Below, in pieces: positions 15,517 to 25,467 of a stretch of DNA of 64,000 nt. Position numbers and translations under genes: made by a program. Within the stretch, counting starts at the first letter, position 1. The number at the start of each line of letters is the position of its first letter. A model generated the notes under the pieces. It was not told the DNA's origin. It ran no database searches and worked only from the letters and a program-made list of their open reading frames with translations. Source of the stretch: CAYRZL01 sp964428795 (GTDB taxonomy: Bacteria > Bacillota > Clostridia > Lachnospirales > Lachnospiraceae); NCBI GenBank assembly GCA_964428795.1, contig CAYRZL010000002.1, positions 1 to 64,000 on the forward strand, given 5' to 3'.

Positions 15517-17499
15517 ATGAACCATTTTGAATTAGTATCAGAATATCAGCCCACCGGAGATCAGCCCCAGGCGATTGAAGCCCTTGTTAATGGCTTCAAA
15601 GAGGGCAATCAGTTTCAGACCCTGCTCGGTGTTACCGGCTCCGGTAAGACGTTTACCATGGCAAATGTGATTCAGGCTTTGAACAAGCCCACACTGATCT
15701 TAGCCCACAATAAAACGCTGGCGGCGCAGCTTTACAGCGAATTTAAGGAGATGTTTCCCCATAATGCGGTGGAATTTTTCATCTCGTACTACGATTATTA
15801 CCAACCGGAGGCTTATGTGCCCTCCACGGATACTTATATTGCAAAGGATTCTTCTGTCAATGAGGAGATAGACAAGCTGAGATTATCCGCTACGGCGGCA
15901 TTGATCGAGCGCAGGGATGTGATCATCGTATCCAGCGTATCCTGCATTTACGGACTGGGCAGCCCGGTGGACTATAAAAATATGATGGTATCTCTGCGTC
16001 CGGGTATGGAGCGCGACAGGGATGAGGTGATCCGTAAGCTGATCGACATTCAGTACAACCGTTCCGAGCTGGATTTTCATAGAGGTACGTTCCGGGTACA
16101 TGGGGATGTGCTGGAAATTTTCCCGGCAGATTACGGAGATACTGCTGTCCGGGTGGAGTTTTTCGGAGATGAGATCGACCGGATTACGGAGATCGACGTG
16201 CTGACCGGAGAGATCAAATGCAGGCTGGAGCACATCGCCATCTTTCCGGCATCCCACTATGTGGTGCCGCAGGAAAAGATCTATCAGGCAGCTCTTGCCA
16301 TTGAGCAGGAGCTTGAAGAGAGGGTACGCTATTTCAGGGGCGAGGATAAACTGCTGGAAGCCCAGAGGATCGCAGAACGGACCAATTTTGATGTGGAGAT
16401 GATGAGAGAAACAGGATTTTGTTCCGGTATTGAGAACTATTCCAGACATCTGGCAGGATTAGAACCGGGGGCTACGCCTCATACATTGCTGGATTACTTC
16501 CCGGATGAGTTTTTGTTTATCGTGGACGAGTCTCATATTACAATACCACAGGTACGGGGGATGTATGCAGGGGATCAGTCCAGAAAAACGACTTTGGTGG
16601 ATTATGGTTTCCGTCTGCCATCGGCAAAGGATAACCGTCCATTGAATTTTGAGGAATTTGAGAGCAAGATCGATCAGATGCTTTTCGTGTCTGCCACGCC
16701 GAATGTATATGAAAAAGAACATGAGATGCTTCGGGCAGAGCAGGTCATCCGTCCGACCGGATTGCTGGATCCCCGGGTGGAAGTGCGGCCTGTGGAGGGA
16801 CAGATCGATGATCTGATCGGTGAAGTGAATAAAGAGACCGCAAAGGGCAATAAAATTCTGATCACCACGCTGACAAAGCGTATGGCGGAGGATCTGACCG
16901 ATTATATGCGGGAGATCGGTATTCGGGTGAAGTATCTTCATTCAGATATTGATTCTCTGGAGCGGTCAGAGATCATCAGAGACCTGCGTCTGGATGTGTT
17001 TGATGTGCTTGTGGGGATCAACTTATTGCGGGAGGGTCTGGATATACCGGAAATCACTTTGGTGGCTATTCTTGATGCGGACAAAGAAGGATTTCTTCGT
17101 TCTGAGACATCCCTGATACAGACCATTGGACGAGCGGCCCGAAACAGTGAAGGACATGTTATTATGTATGCGGATGTGGTTACGGAATCCATGCGGGTTG
17201 CCATTGATGAGACAAACCGCCGCCGCAATATCCAGCAGGCGTACAATGAAGCACATGGCATCACGCCGACTACGATTCAGAAGTCTGTGCGGGAATTGAT
17301 CAGTATTTCAAAGAAGGTTGCTAAAGAAGAAGCAGGATTTTATAAAGATCCCGAATCCATGAGCAGGAAAGAACTGGAAAAACTGATTGCGGATGTTACA
17401 AAAAAAATGCAGAAGGCGGCAGCGGAATTGAATTTCGAGGTGGCGGCAGAGTGCAGAGATCAGATGATCGAATTGAAAAATATGCTGCGTGATATGTAA
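15517..17499 (+). CDS. uvrB: Excinuclease ABC subunit B
   Basis: 660 residues, the normal UvrB length. Walker A is GVTGSGKTFTMA, the beta-hairpin region contains YYDYYQPEAYVP, Walker B is FIVDESHITIPQ, motif VI includes QTIGRAARN, and a C-terminal UVR coiled coil (LEKLIADVTKKMQKAAAELN...) contacts UvrC. UvrB verifies damage in nucleotide excision repair. AGGAGG precedes the ATG, and an SOS-type promoter lies upstream. uvrA follows. Confidence 0.98.
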   Translation: MNHFELVSEYQPTGDQPQAIEALVNGFKEGNQFQTLLGVTGSGKTFTMANVIQALNKPTLILAHNKTLAAQLYSEFKEMFPHNAVEFFISYYDYYQPEAYVPSTDTYIAKDSSVNEEIDKLRLSATAALIERRDVIIVSSVSCIYGLGSPVDYKNMMVSLRPGMERDRDEVIRKLIDIQYNRSELDFHRGTFRVHGDVLEIFPADYGDTAVRVEFFGDEIDRITEIDVLTGEIKCRLEHIAIFPASHYVVPQEKIYQAALAIEQELEERVRYFRGEDKLLEAQRIAERTNFDVEMMRETGFCSGIENYSRHLAGLEPGATPHTLLDYFPDEFLFIVDESHITIPQVRGMYAGDQSRKTTLVDYGFRLPSAKDNRPLNFEEFESKIDQMLFVSATPNVYEKEHEMLRAEQVIRPTGLLDPRVEVRPVEGQIDDLIGEVNKETAKGNKILITTLTKRMAEDLTDYMREIGIRVKYLHSDIDSLERSEIIRDLRLDVFDVLVGINLLREGLDIPEITLVAILDADKEGFLRSETSLIQTIGRAARNSEGHVIMYADVVTESMRVAIDETNRRRNIQQAYNEAHGITPTTIQKSVRELISISKKVAKEEAGFYKDPESMSRKELEKLIADVTKKMQKAAAELNFEVAAECRDQMIELKNMLRDM

Positions 17500-17560
17500 C
17501 GGAAGTTCCGTGGCTGCGAACAAACAGAGAAGAATAGGATTTGAAAAACAGGAAAGAGTA

Positions 17561-20410
17561 ATGGATATGAGTGAAAGAAAGTTTATTAAAATACGAGGTG
17601 CCAATGAGCATAATCTGAAAAACATAGATATTGATATTCCAAGAGATGAGCTGGTGGTGTTCACGGGCTTGAGCGGTTCCGGAAAATCATCTCTTGCATT
17701 TGACACGATTTATGCGGAAGGACAACGCCGTTATATGGAGTCGTTATCCTCTTATGCAAGGCAGTTCTTGGGACAGATGGAAAAACCCAATGTGGAAAAA
17801 ATTGAAGGGCTTTCTCCGGCTATTTCCATTGATCAGAAATCCACGAACCGCAATCCCCGTTCCACTGTTGGAACGGTAACGGAAATTTACGATTACTTTC
17901 GGCTGCTTTATGCCAGAGTGGGTATTCCGCATTGCCCCAAATGCGGCAAGGAGATAAAAAAACAGACAGTGGATCAGATGGTGGATCAGATCATGTCATT
18001 GCCGGAGCGGACGAAGATTCAGCTTCTCGCACCGGTAGTGCGGGGGCGTAAGGGCGAGCATCAGAAGCTGTTTGAACGTGCCAGAAAAAGCGGATATGTC
18101 CGTGTGCAGGTGGACGGAAATGTATATGAGCTGACGGAAGAGATCAAACTGGAAAAAAATATCAAGCATAATATCGAGATTGTAGTGGATCGTCTTATGG
18201 TGAAGCCGGGAATTGAGAGACGTCTGTCGGATTCCATTGAAAATGTTCTGGAGCTGGCAGATGGTCTGCTGCAGGTAGATGTAATCGGCGGGGAGCTGCT
18301 GCAGTTTTCCCAGAGCTTTTCCTGTCCGGACTGCGGCATCAGTATTGATGAGATCGAACCGAGAAGTTTTTCTTTTAATAATCCTTTTGGCGCCTGCCCG
18401 GAGTGCTTTGGTCTGGGGTACAAGATGGAATTTGATGAGGATTTGATGATTCCGGATAAGAGTCTGTCTCTTGCGGATGGAGCTATTCAGGCTATGGGAT
18501 GGCAGTCCAGCACAGACCCGTCCAGTTTTACCTACGGTATCCTGAAGGCATTGTCGAAGGAATACAATTTCAGCTTGAATACGCCTTATCAGGAACTCCC
18601 GGAAGATATACGGCATATGCTCATTCACGGGACGGACGGGCGGTCCGTAAAGGTATATTACAAGGGGCAGCGGGGCGAAGGGATTTATGATATTGCCTTC
18701 GAAGGACTGATTAAAAATATGAACCGTAAATACCGGGAGACCGGATCAGATATTATGAAGCAGGAATACGAGACGTTTATGCGGATCACCCCGTGTAAAG
18801 TCTGCCGGGGCCAGCGTTTGAAAAGAGAATCTCTGGCAGTGACCGTGTCCGGGAAAAATATCCATGAGATCACATCCATGTCTGTGAAAGATTTATATGA
18901 ATTTATGGATGAAATGGAGCTTACAAAACAGCAGAAGCTGATTGGAGACCAGGTGCTTCGCGAGATTCGATCAAGAGTGGGATTTCTGGTGGAAGTGGGA
19001 CTGGACTATCTTTCTCTGTCCAGGGCTACCGGCACGCTTTCCGGCGGAGAGGCACAGCGCATCCGTCTGGCGACCCAGATCGGTTCCGGTCTGGTGGGTG
19101 TGGCGTATATTCTGGATGAACCGAGCATCGGACTTCACCAGAGAGATAATGATAAGCTGCTGGGGGCGTTAAAAAACCTGAGAGATCTGGGAAATACCCT
19201 GATCGTGGTGGAACATGATGAGGATACAATACGGGCTGCGGATTATATCGTTGATATCGGCCCGGGAGCCGGCGAACATGGCGGAGAAGTAGTAGCTACG
19301 GGTAAGGCGGAAGATATTATGAGAACGGAAGGCTCTGTCACCGGAGCGTATTTGAGCCGGAAAAAGTTTATTCCGGTCCCGAAGCAGCGTATGAAACCGA
19401 CAGGCTTTCTCACTGTACGGGGAGCAAAAGAGAACAATCTCAGGAATATAAATGTAAAAATCCCGTTGGGAATCATGACCTGTGTTACCGGCGTATCGGG
19501 CTCCGGAAAAAGTTCGCTCATAAATGAAATCCTGTATAAACGTCTGGCAAGAGAATTGAACCGTGCCCGCTGTATTCCGGGCAAGCATACCGCCATCGAC
19601 GGAATCAGGCAGTTGGACAAGGTGATCGATATTGATCAATCCCCGATCGGACGTACACCCAGGTCTAATCCGGCTACCTATACCGGAGTATTTGATCAGA
19701 TCCGTGATCTGTTTGCGTCTACGTCAGATGCAAAGGCAAAGGGCTATAAAAAAGGACGTTTCAGCTTCAACGTAAAGGGTGGCCGGTGCGAAGCCTGCGC
19801 CGGGGACGGTATTTTGAAGATTGAGATGCATTTCCTGCCGGACGTGTATGTACCGTGTGAAGTGTGTCAGGGAAAACGCTACAACAGAGAGACGCTGGAG
19901 GTAAAATATAAGGGAAAAAGCATTTATGATGTGTTGGATATGACAGTGGAGGAGGCGCTGACATTTTTTGAAAATGTGCCGTCTATACGCCGAAAGATCC
20001 GGACATTGTATGATGTGGGCCTTTCCTATATTAAACTGGGTCAGCCTTCGACCACGCTTTCCGGTGGGGAAGCGCAGCGCATCAAGCTGGCTGCCGAGCT
20101 CAGCCGGCGCAGCACGGGAAAAACGATCTATATTCTGGACGAGCCCACCACGGGACTGCATTTTGCCGATGTGCATAAACTGGTAGAGATTCTGCACCGA
20201 TTGACTGAGGGAGGCAATACGGTAGTGGTGATCGAGCATAATCTGGATGTGATCAAGACAGCGGATTACATTATAGATATGGGGCCGGAAGGCGGAGCCG
20301 GAGGCGGTACGGTGATCGCGCAGGGTACGCCGGAGGAAGTCGCGCAGATGCCCCAGTCATACACAGGGTTTTATATAAAAAAATGCCTGGAGGAAACAGG
20401 CGGAGTATAG
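17561..20410 (+). CDS. uvrA: Excinuclease ABC subunit A
   Basis: 949 residues with two ABC ATPase halves: GLSGSGKSSLAFDTIYAEG with its signature LSGGEAQRIRLATQIG, and GVSGSGKSSLINEILY with LSGGEAQRIKLAAELS. Zinc motifs CPKCGKEIK and CEACAGDGILKIE...CEVCQGKRY are present. UvrA finds damage and loads UvrB. I start it at the ATG at 17561 (MDMSERKFIKIRGA), preceded by GGAAAG; the ATG at 17567 is equally possible, and the open frame upstream to 17489 overlaps uvrB. It is in the uvrB operon. Confidence 0.97.
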   Translation: MDMSERKFIKIRGANEHNLKNIDIDIPRDELVVFTGLSGSGKSSLAFDTIYAEGQRRYMESLSSYARQFLGQMEKPNVEKIEGLSPAISIDQKSTNRNPRSTVGTVTEIYDYFRLLYARVGIPHCPKCGKEIKKQTVDQMVDQIMSLPERTKIQLLAPVVRGRKGEHQKLFERARKSGYVRVQVDGNVYELTEEIKLEKNIKHNIEIVVDRLMVKPGIERRLSDSIENVLELADGLLQVDVIGGELLQFSQSFSCPDCGISIDEIEPRSFSFNNPFGACPECFGLGYKMEFDEDLMIPDKSLSLADGAIQAMGWQSSTDPSSFTYGILKALSKEYNFSLNTPYQELPEDIRHMLIHGTDGRSVKVYYKGQRGEGIYDIAFEGLIKNMNRKYRETGSDIMKQEYETFMRITPCKVCRGQRLKRESLAVTVSGKNIHEITSMSVKDLYEFMDEMELTKQQKLIGDQVLREIRSRVGFLVEVGLDYLSLSRATGTLSGGEAQRIRLATQIGSGLVGVAYILDEPSIGLHQRDNDKLLGALKNLRDLGNTLIVVEHDEDTIRAADYIVDIGPGAGEHGGEVVATGKAEDIMRTEGSVTGAYLSRKKFIPVPKQRMKPTGFLTVRGAKENNLRNINVKIPLGIMTCVTGVSGSGKSSLINEILYKRLARELNRARCIPGKHTAIDGIRQLDKVIDIDQSPIGRTPRSNPATYTGVFDQIRDLFASTSDAKAKGYKKGRFSFNVKGGRCEACAGDGILKIEMHFLPDVYVPCEVCQGKRYNRETLEVKYKGKSIYDVLDMTVEEALTFFENVPSIRRKIRTLYDVGLSYIKLGQPSTTLSGGEAQRIKLAAELSRRSTGKTIYILDEPTTGLHFADVHKLVEILHRLTEGGNTVVVIEHNLDVIKTADYIIDMGPEGGAGGGTVIAQGTPEEVAQMPQSYTGFYIKKCLEETGGV

Positions 20411-20474
20411 AAATATAAAAATTGTCCGGATAAAATAAGGGAAAAATAGAAAACAGATAAATGTTTCGGGGAGT

Positions 20475-20545
20475 GCTTCCTGCTGTCGGGATGTTGACAA
20501 CAGGAAGCGTGAGTTATGAAAAATTGTCAGTTTTTTTACTGACAA
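20475..20545. promoter_or_regulatory. Two hairpins downstream of uvrA
   Basis: The first stem pairs 20475-20487 with 20496-20508 (12 of 13 bases). The second pairs TTGTCAGT (20524-20531) with ACTGACAA (20538-20545) around a loop of six T. The first probably ends uvrA mRNA although its T-run is displaced. The rest of 20411-20759 holds the mreB promoter and AT-rich leader, with no gene. Confidence 0.5.
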
Positions 20546-20639
20546 CCTTATTATGCATCATAAATGTGTTTAAACTATGAATTTTTTGGGGAAATTTGAG
20601 GAAAAAATACTTATTGTTTTATGAAGTTAAAAAAAATAG

Positions 20640-20668
20640 TTGGAAAAATGGAATATTTTGTTTATAAT
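20640..20668 (+). promoter_or_regulatory. mreB promoter
   Basis: TTGGAA (20640-20645), 17 bases, TATAAT (20663-20668). It lies about 90 bases before the mreB start. Confidence 0.7.
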
Positions 20669-20759
20669 GAAAACGTGTATGCAAAAGAAAAAAATATAGC
20701 AATGAAATCACAAATGATGGAGATAATCTACATAGTAAGTTTGTGAAAGGAGTCTGCAG

Positions 20760-21755
20760 ATGATATCGACAGATATAGGAATTGATTTGGGAACGGCCAG
20801 CATATTGGTGTATATGAAGGGAAAAGGCGTTGTGCTGAAGGAGCCTTCTGTAGTTGCTTTTGACCGTGATACAAATAAGATAAAAGCGATCGGAGAAGAG
20901 GCGCGTCTGATGCTTGGGCGTACTCCGGGAAATATCGTGGCAGTTCGTCCATTGCGGCAGGGTGTGATATCGGATTATTCCGTGACAGAAAAAATGTTGA
21001 AATATTTTATTCAAAAGGCAGTCGGCAGGAGAAGCTTTCGCAAGCCGGTCATCAGCGTATGTGTGCCAAGCGGTGTTACAGAGGTTGAGAAAAAGGCAGT
21101 GGAGGATGCGACGTTCCAGGCAGGAGCCAGAGACGTGCAGATCATTGAGGAACCTATTGCCGCAGCAATAGGCGCAGGTATTGATATTTCAAAACCATGC
21201 GGGAATATGATCGTGGATATCGGCGGAGGTACTACGGATATTGCTGTAATTTCTCTTGGAGGTACCGTTGTCAGCACATCCCTGAAAATTGCGGGGGATG
21301 ATTTTGATGAAGCTGTTGTCCGTTATATGAGAAAGAAACATAATATTCTGATCGGTGAGCGTACCGCGGAAGATATTAAAATAAAAGTTGGTACATGCTA
21401 TCCGATGGCAGAGCCTAAGACTATGGAGGTTCGCGGGCGTAATCTGGTAACCGGATTGCCGAAAACGGTAACTGTCACCTCTGAGGAGACAGAAGAAGCA
21501 CTGCGGGAAGCCAGTATGCAGATCGTGGAGGCGGTTCACAGTGTTTTGGAAAAGACACCGCCGGAGCTGGCAGCAGATGTGGCAGACAGAGGAATTGTAT
21601 TGACAGGCGGAGGCGCATTGCTGCGGGGGCTGGAGGAATTGATTGAAGAGCATACCGGAATCAATGCAATGACTGCAGAGGAGCCTATGACCTGTGTGGC
21701 AATTGGAACAGGAAAATTTGTAGAATTTCTGGCACAAAAAGATGATGAAAAATAA
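20760..21755 (+). CDS. mreB: Rod-shape protein MreB/Mbl (actin-like)
   Basis: 331 residues of the MreB actin family: IGIDLGTASILVYMKGKGVVL is phosphate loop 1, IVDIGGGTTDIAVISLGG is phosphate loop 2, and IVLTGGGALLRGLEELI is the adenosine motif. It forms membrane-bound filaments that guide sidewall peptidoglycan synthesis. GGAG lies just before the ATG. It stands alone between uvrA and recD2 rather than with mreC/mreD, so it may be an Mbl-type paralogue rather than the primary MreB. Confidence 0.93.
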   Translation: MISTDIGIDLGTASILVYMKGKGVVLKEPSVVAFDRDTNKIKAIGEEARLMLGRTPGNIVAVRPLRQGVISDYSVTEKMLKYFIQKAVGRRSFRKPVISVCVPSGVTEVEKKAVEDATFQAGARDVQIIEEPIAAAIGAGIDISKPCGNMIVDIGGGTTDIAVISLGGTVVSTSLKIAGDDFDEAVVRYMRKKHNILIGERTAEDIKIKVGTCYPMAEPKTMEVRGRNLVTGLPKTVTVTSEETEEALREASMQIVEAVHSVLEKTPPELAADVADRGIVLTGGGALLRGLEELIEEHTGINAMTAEEPMTCVAIGTGKFVEFLAQKDDEK

Positions 21756-21770
21756 AAAGAACAATATAGA

Positions 21771-21805
21771 ACTGTCCCGATTTCATTGAAACAGGGGCAG
21801 TTTTG
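21771..21805 (+). terminator. Terminator after mreB
   Basis: ACTGTCCC (21771-21778) pairs with GGGGCAGT (21794-21801, one G-T pair), followed by TTTTG. The T-run is short. Confidence 0.5.
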
Positions 21806-21863
21806 CTTATTTGAGATAAACAGTTCGGAACGGTTATAAAAAAGGCTGTATGGAGGAACAACA

Positions 21864-24068
21864 TTGAATATCAGCGGATATGTAGAACATATTGTCTACA
21901 GAAATGAGGAAAACGGATATACCGTTTTAAATATGGTTTGTGAGGAAGAGAAAATTACATGTGTCGGTATTTTTGACATGATCCACGAGGGCGAGTGTAT
22001 CGAGGCTGAGGGAGAGTACAGTATACACCCTACATATGGGCAGCAGTTTAAGATGAGCAGGTTTCAGGCAAAGGTTCCGGAGGATGAACTGTCCATTGAG
22101 CGTTATCTGGGATCCGGAGCCATCAAAGGGATCGGCGCGGCTCTGGCTGCCAGAATCGTAAGGCACTTTAAGGCAGATACTTTTCGGATCATTGAGGAGG
22201 AGCCGGAGCGTCTGGCGGAAATCAAAGGAATCAGTGAACGTAAAGCGATGGAGATTGCGGAGCAGATCATAGGAAAGCGGGAGATGCGTCAGGCAATGAT
22301 CTTTTTACAGCAATATGGCATCAATCTGGCGCTGGCTTTGAAAATATACAATACATATGGAATGGAGATATATCACATTCTCAAAGAAAATCCATACCGG
22401 CTGGCAGATGACATTTATGGTATCGGATTTAAGATCGCTGATGAGATCGCAAAGCGTGCGGGTATCCATACCGATTCGGATTTTCGGATTCGCAGTGGCA
22501 TTCTCTATGTTCTGACGCAGGCGGCACAGGAGGGACATACCTTTTTGCCCCAGTCGGTGCTTACAAAACGAACAGCACAGCTTTTGGAAATCGATGAATC
22601 TTATATCGGAAAGCATTACATGGATATGGCAATGGAACGAAAGCTGATCTTAAAGGAAGATGAGACATCCGGTGATGTGCAGGTATATGCGTCCGTCTAT
22701 TACTATATGGAATCCAATACAGCGGTCATGCTTAAAGGATTGAATCTGTTTTATGATGTGCCGGATATTGAGATTGAGGCGCAGATTCGCCGCATCGAAG
22801 CGCAGACGGGGATGGAGCTGGATGAATTGCAGGCGTTGGCGGTCAAAGAAGCGGTACGGAATGGTCTGCTTGTCATTACAGGAGGTCCCGGAACCGGAAA
22901 GACGACGACCATCAATTCGATCATCAAATATTTTGAGCTGGAGGGACTGGACATTTTTCTGGCAGCTCCCACCGGACGGGCGGCGAAGCGTATGAGTGAG
23001 ACAACGGGATATGAGGCAAAAACCATTCACCGTATGCTGGAATTAAATGGCGGCGCCGAAGAGCATGCCGGATTTGAGCGAAATGAAAATAATCCTCTGG
23101 ACACAGATGTGATTATTATTGATGAAATGTCCATGGTTGACATAACATTATTCCACGCACTGTTAAAGGCGATTCCGGCAGGAACCAGACTGGTGTTGGT
23201 GGGGGATGTAAATCAGCTTCCGAGTGTGGGACCGGGGTGTGTATTAAAAGATATCATTGACTCGCAGACCTGTAACGTGGTCCGCTTGACAAGGATTTTC
23301 CGTCAGGCAACCCAGAGCGATATTATTGTGAATGCCCATAAGATCAACAGGGGAGAGCCCGTGGTACTGGACAATAAAAGTATGGACTTCTTCTTCCTGA
23401 AACGCTATGATGCGGATGTGATCATCAGTATATGCATTCAGCTGATCAAACAGAAGCTGCCTGAATTTGTGGATGCACAGCCCTTTGACATTCAGGTGCT
23501 GACGCCGATGCGCAAGGGGCTTCTTGGCGTGGAACGTCTGAATACAATTCTTCAGGAATACTTAAACCCGCCTTCCAGATCAAAGAAGGAAAAGGAGCAT
23601 GGGCAGATGGTATTTCGCGAAGGCGACAAGGTTATGCAGACTAAAAATAATTATCAGGCGGAGTGGGAGATACGAAGCAAATATGGAATTGCCATTGAAA
23701 AGGGTCTGGGTATATTTAATGGCGATATGGGTATCGTTAAGGAAATCAATACGTTTGCTGAAACAATGACGGTGGAATTTGAGGAAGGAAAGCAGGTGGA
23801 TTACGCCTTTAAGGAGTTGGACGAGTTGGAGCTGGCATATGCCATTACCATTCATAAATCTCAGGGAAGTGAATATCCGGCGGTCGTAATTCCCCTCCTT
23901 TCAGGACCGAGAATGCTGATGAACCGGAATCTGCTCTACACAGCCATCACCCGGGCAAGAAAATGTGTGACGCTGGTGGGAGATGATGTGACCTTTCAGG
24001 AGATGGTGGCAAATACCACCGAACAAAAGCGTTACAGCGGGCTGAAGGCGCGGCTTTCAGAAGCGTAA
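21864..24068 (+). CDS. recD2: RecD-like helicase RecD2
   Basis: 734 residues of the RecD2/TraA-type SF1B 5'-3' DNA helicase family. The N-terminal OB-like and helix-hairpin-helix region includes GSGAIKGIGAALAARIVRHF and LAEIKGISERKAMEI. Walker A is GGPGTGKTTTINSI, Walker B IIIDEMSMVD, then LVGDVNQLPSVGPG and, near the end, AITIHKSQGSEYP and LLYTAITRARK. Such proteins act in DNA repair and mismatch-linked processing without RecBC. GGAGG precedes the TTG start used here (MNISGYVEHIVYRNEENGYTV). Confidence 0.94.
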   Translation: MNISGYVEHIVYRNEENGYTVLNMVCEEEKITCVGIFDMIHEGECIEAEGEYSIHPTYGQQFKMSRFQAKVPEDELSIERYLGSGAIKGIGAALAARIVRHFKADTFRIIEEEPERLAEIKGISERKAMEIAEQIIGKREMRQAMIFLQQYGINLALALKIYNTYGMEIYHILKENPYRLADDIYGIGFKIADEIAKRAGIHTDSDFRIRSGILYVLTQAAQEGHTFLPQSVLTKRTAQLLEIDESYIGKHYMDMAMERKLILKEDETSGDVQVYASVYYYMESNTAVMLKGLNLFYDVPDIEIEAQIRRIEAQTGMELDELQALAVKEAVRNGLLVITGGPGTGKTTTINSIIKYFELEGLDIFLAAPTGRAAKRMSETTGYEAKTIHRMLELNGGAEEHAGFERNENNPLDTDVIIIDEMSMVDITLFHALLKAIPAGTRLVLVGDVNQLPSVGPGCVLKDIIDSQTCNVVRLTRIFRQATQSDIIVNAHKINRGEPVVLDNKSMDFFFLKRYDADVIISICIQLIKQKLPEFVDAQPFDIQVLTPMRKGLLGVERLNTILQEYLNPPSRSKKEKEHGQMVFREGDKVMQTKNNYQAEWEIRSKYGIAIEKGLGIFNGDMGIVKEINTFAETMTVEFEEGKQVDYAFKELDELELAYAITIHKSQGSEYPAVVIPLLSGPRMLMNRNLLYTAITRARKCVTLVGDDVTFQEMVANTTEQKRYSGLKARLSEA

Positions 24069-24098
24069 AAATAATCCTGAATGACATAGAAAAAGGGG

Positions 24099-24884
24099 TT
24101 GATATACATAGAAAAACGGATACAGTATTTTGGGAGACTGACAGACCTGCTCTTTCCCCGAAGATGTCCTTTCTGTGATCGCATACTTCCGCTGTATTTG
24201 GTACAGGACAGGAAAACAGGGACAGAAAATAGAAAACAAAATAGAAGACAGAATACGGGGAAGGTATGTGTGATATGCGAAAAAAAGCTGATTTTTGCTG
24301 AAGAACCGGTCTGCAAGAAATGCGGGAAGCCATTGACGGATGACAGAAAAGAATATTGTGAGGATTGTATGAGAGTATCTCATGTATTTACCCAGGGAAG
24401 AGCCCTGCTGTCCTATCAGGACGGGGTGCGTCAGTCACTTTATCGTTTCAAATACAGTAATAAAAGAGAGTATGCCGATTATTATGCGGAAAAAATCTGG
24501 CAGATATGGGGGAAATGGGTGGAGCAAAAAAAGATTGATCTGATCGCGGCGGTACCGTTGTATGCAAAAAAAGAGCGAAAACGGGGCTATAATCAGGCAT
24601 GGATTCTTGCAAAAAGGATCAGCAGGGTCAGCAAAATTCCGGCAAAACGTCATTGCCTGGCGAGAATACGCGAGACATTTCCCCAGAAGAATCTTACACG
24701 CATGCAGAGAAAGAAAAATCTGCGGGGTGCGTTTCTGGCGGAGCCTGCATTGGTAAGCGGAAAAAGGATTCTGCTTGTGGATGATATCTATACAACAGGA
24801 AGTACGGTGGACGAGGCGGCAAAAGCATTGCTCCTTGCAGGAAGTCTTGAAATATATGTGCTGACAGCAGCTATTGGCGGATGA
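24099..24884 (+). CDS. ComF-family phosphoribosyltransferase-like protein
   Basis: 261 residues: an N-terminal zinc-finger region (LLFPRRCPFCDRIL, CVICEKKL, CKKCGKPL, CEDCMR) and a C-terminal PRTase domain with the PRPP loop ILLVDDIYTTGSTVDEAAKALL. YAKKERKRGYNQAWILAKRIS is a ComF signature. In competent Firmicutes ComFC helps internalised DNA become recombination-ready; comFA is not next to it here. The start is unsure: the TTG at 24099 has an AAGGGG directly against it. The sequence after the first finger (a run rich in Lys, Gln and Arg) is longer than usual. Confidence 0.85.
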   Translation: MIYIEKRIQYFGRLTDLLFPRRCPFCDRILPLYLVQDRKTGTENRKQNRRQNTGKVCVICEKKLIFAEEPVCKKCGKPLTDDRKEYCEDCMRVSHVFTQGRALLSYQDGVRQSLYRFKYSNKREYADYYAEKIWQIWGKWVEQKKIDLIAAVPLYAKKERKRGYNQAWILAKRISRVSKIPAKRHCLARIRETFPQKNLTRMQRKKNLRGAFLAEPALVSGKRILLVDDIYTTGSTVDEAAKALLLAGSLEIYVLTAAIGG

Positions 24885-24895
24885 ATAAAAAAACG

Positions 24896-24924
24896 TTCAC
24901 ATTAAAAGAGAAGTGTGCTATAAT
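24896..24924 (+). promoter_or_regulatory. Promoter of the cdaA operon
   Basis: TTCACA (24896-24901), 17 bases, TATAAT (24919-24924). A short hairpin, AAAAGGG/CCCTTTT (24943-24965), follows in the leader, then a palindromic repeat. Confidence 0.72.
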
Positions 24925-24981
24925 AAAAAACAACTATGGTTAAAAAGGGGTTAGTGCGCCCTTTTATGTTACCAGATATGC

Positions 24982-25010
24982 GAAGGAAAGCTCCGGTGGA
25001 GGTTTCCTTT
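24982..25010. repeat. Dispersed palindromic repeat, copy 1
   Basis: About 29 bases: a GAAGGAAAG arm, the centre CTCCGGTGGAG, and a TTTCCTTT arm, able to fold into one hairpin. It lies in the 5' leader 20 bases before the ATG at 25031. Copies 2-4 are at 47623, 57710 and 63334. This copy has compensating changes in both arms (AAGGAAA with TTTCCTT), which suggests that pairing is kept. Confidence 0.8.
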
Positions 25011-25030
25011 GGGGTTCAGAGGAGACGTTT

Positions 25031-25441
25031 ATGATTCAGCAGGATCGCGTGCGGGAAATGACAAAAATGGCAATTTATGAAGAGGGAAAAGGCAGGGAAG
25101 AGCTGGCTGTATGCCGGTATTTTCGTAGTGACTATGTAGGGCTGCAGCTTGTTAAAACCTTTTTTTGCGCTACCGTGGCATATGTGATTCTGGCTGCGTT
25201 CTGGGCACTGTATCATGCGGATGACTTTCTGCAGGGAATGTCATTGGAACAACTGAAACGCACGGGAATCTGGGTTTTGGTGTTTTATGGTGTTTTTCTC
25301 ACCATATTTATGATTATAACCTTTGTCTATGCCAGAATCAGGTATAAGAAATGTTACGCAGGAGTAAAGGTTTACAAAAGGCATCTGAACCGAATAGTAA
25401 AAATGTATGACAGAGAGTCTGCTGAGGCGGACGAGACGTAA
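25031..25441 (+). CDS. Small membrane protein of unknown function
   Basis: 136 residues with two predicted membrane helices (FFCATVAYVILAAFWALYH and TGIWVLVFYGVFLTIFMIIT), a charged N-terminal cytoplasmic region and a basic C-terminus. I do not recognise the family. GAGGAGACGTTT precedes the ATG. It opens an apparent operon with a second membrane protein, cdaA and cdaR, so a link with c-di-AMP or the envelope is possible, from position only. Confidence 0.7.
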   Translation: MIQQDRVREMTKMAIYEEGKGREELAVCRYFRSDYVGLQLVKTFFCATVAYVILAAFWALYHADDFLQGMSLEQLKRTGIWVLVFYGVFLTIFMIITFVYARIRYKKCYAGVKVYKRHLNRIVKMYDRESAEADET

Positions 25442-25467
25442 GTCAGATTTTCTGTCGGAGGAAAACT

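Noticed and set aside
15883..16449. 188-codon minus-strand frame
   Set aside because: It is antisense to uvrB and has no recognisable features.
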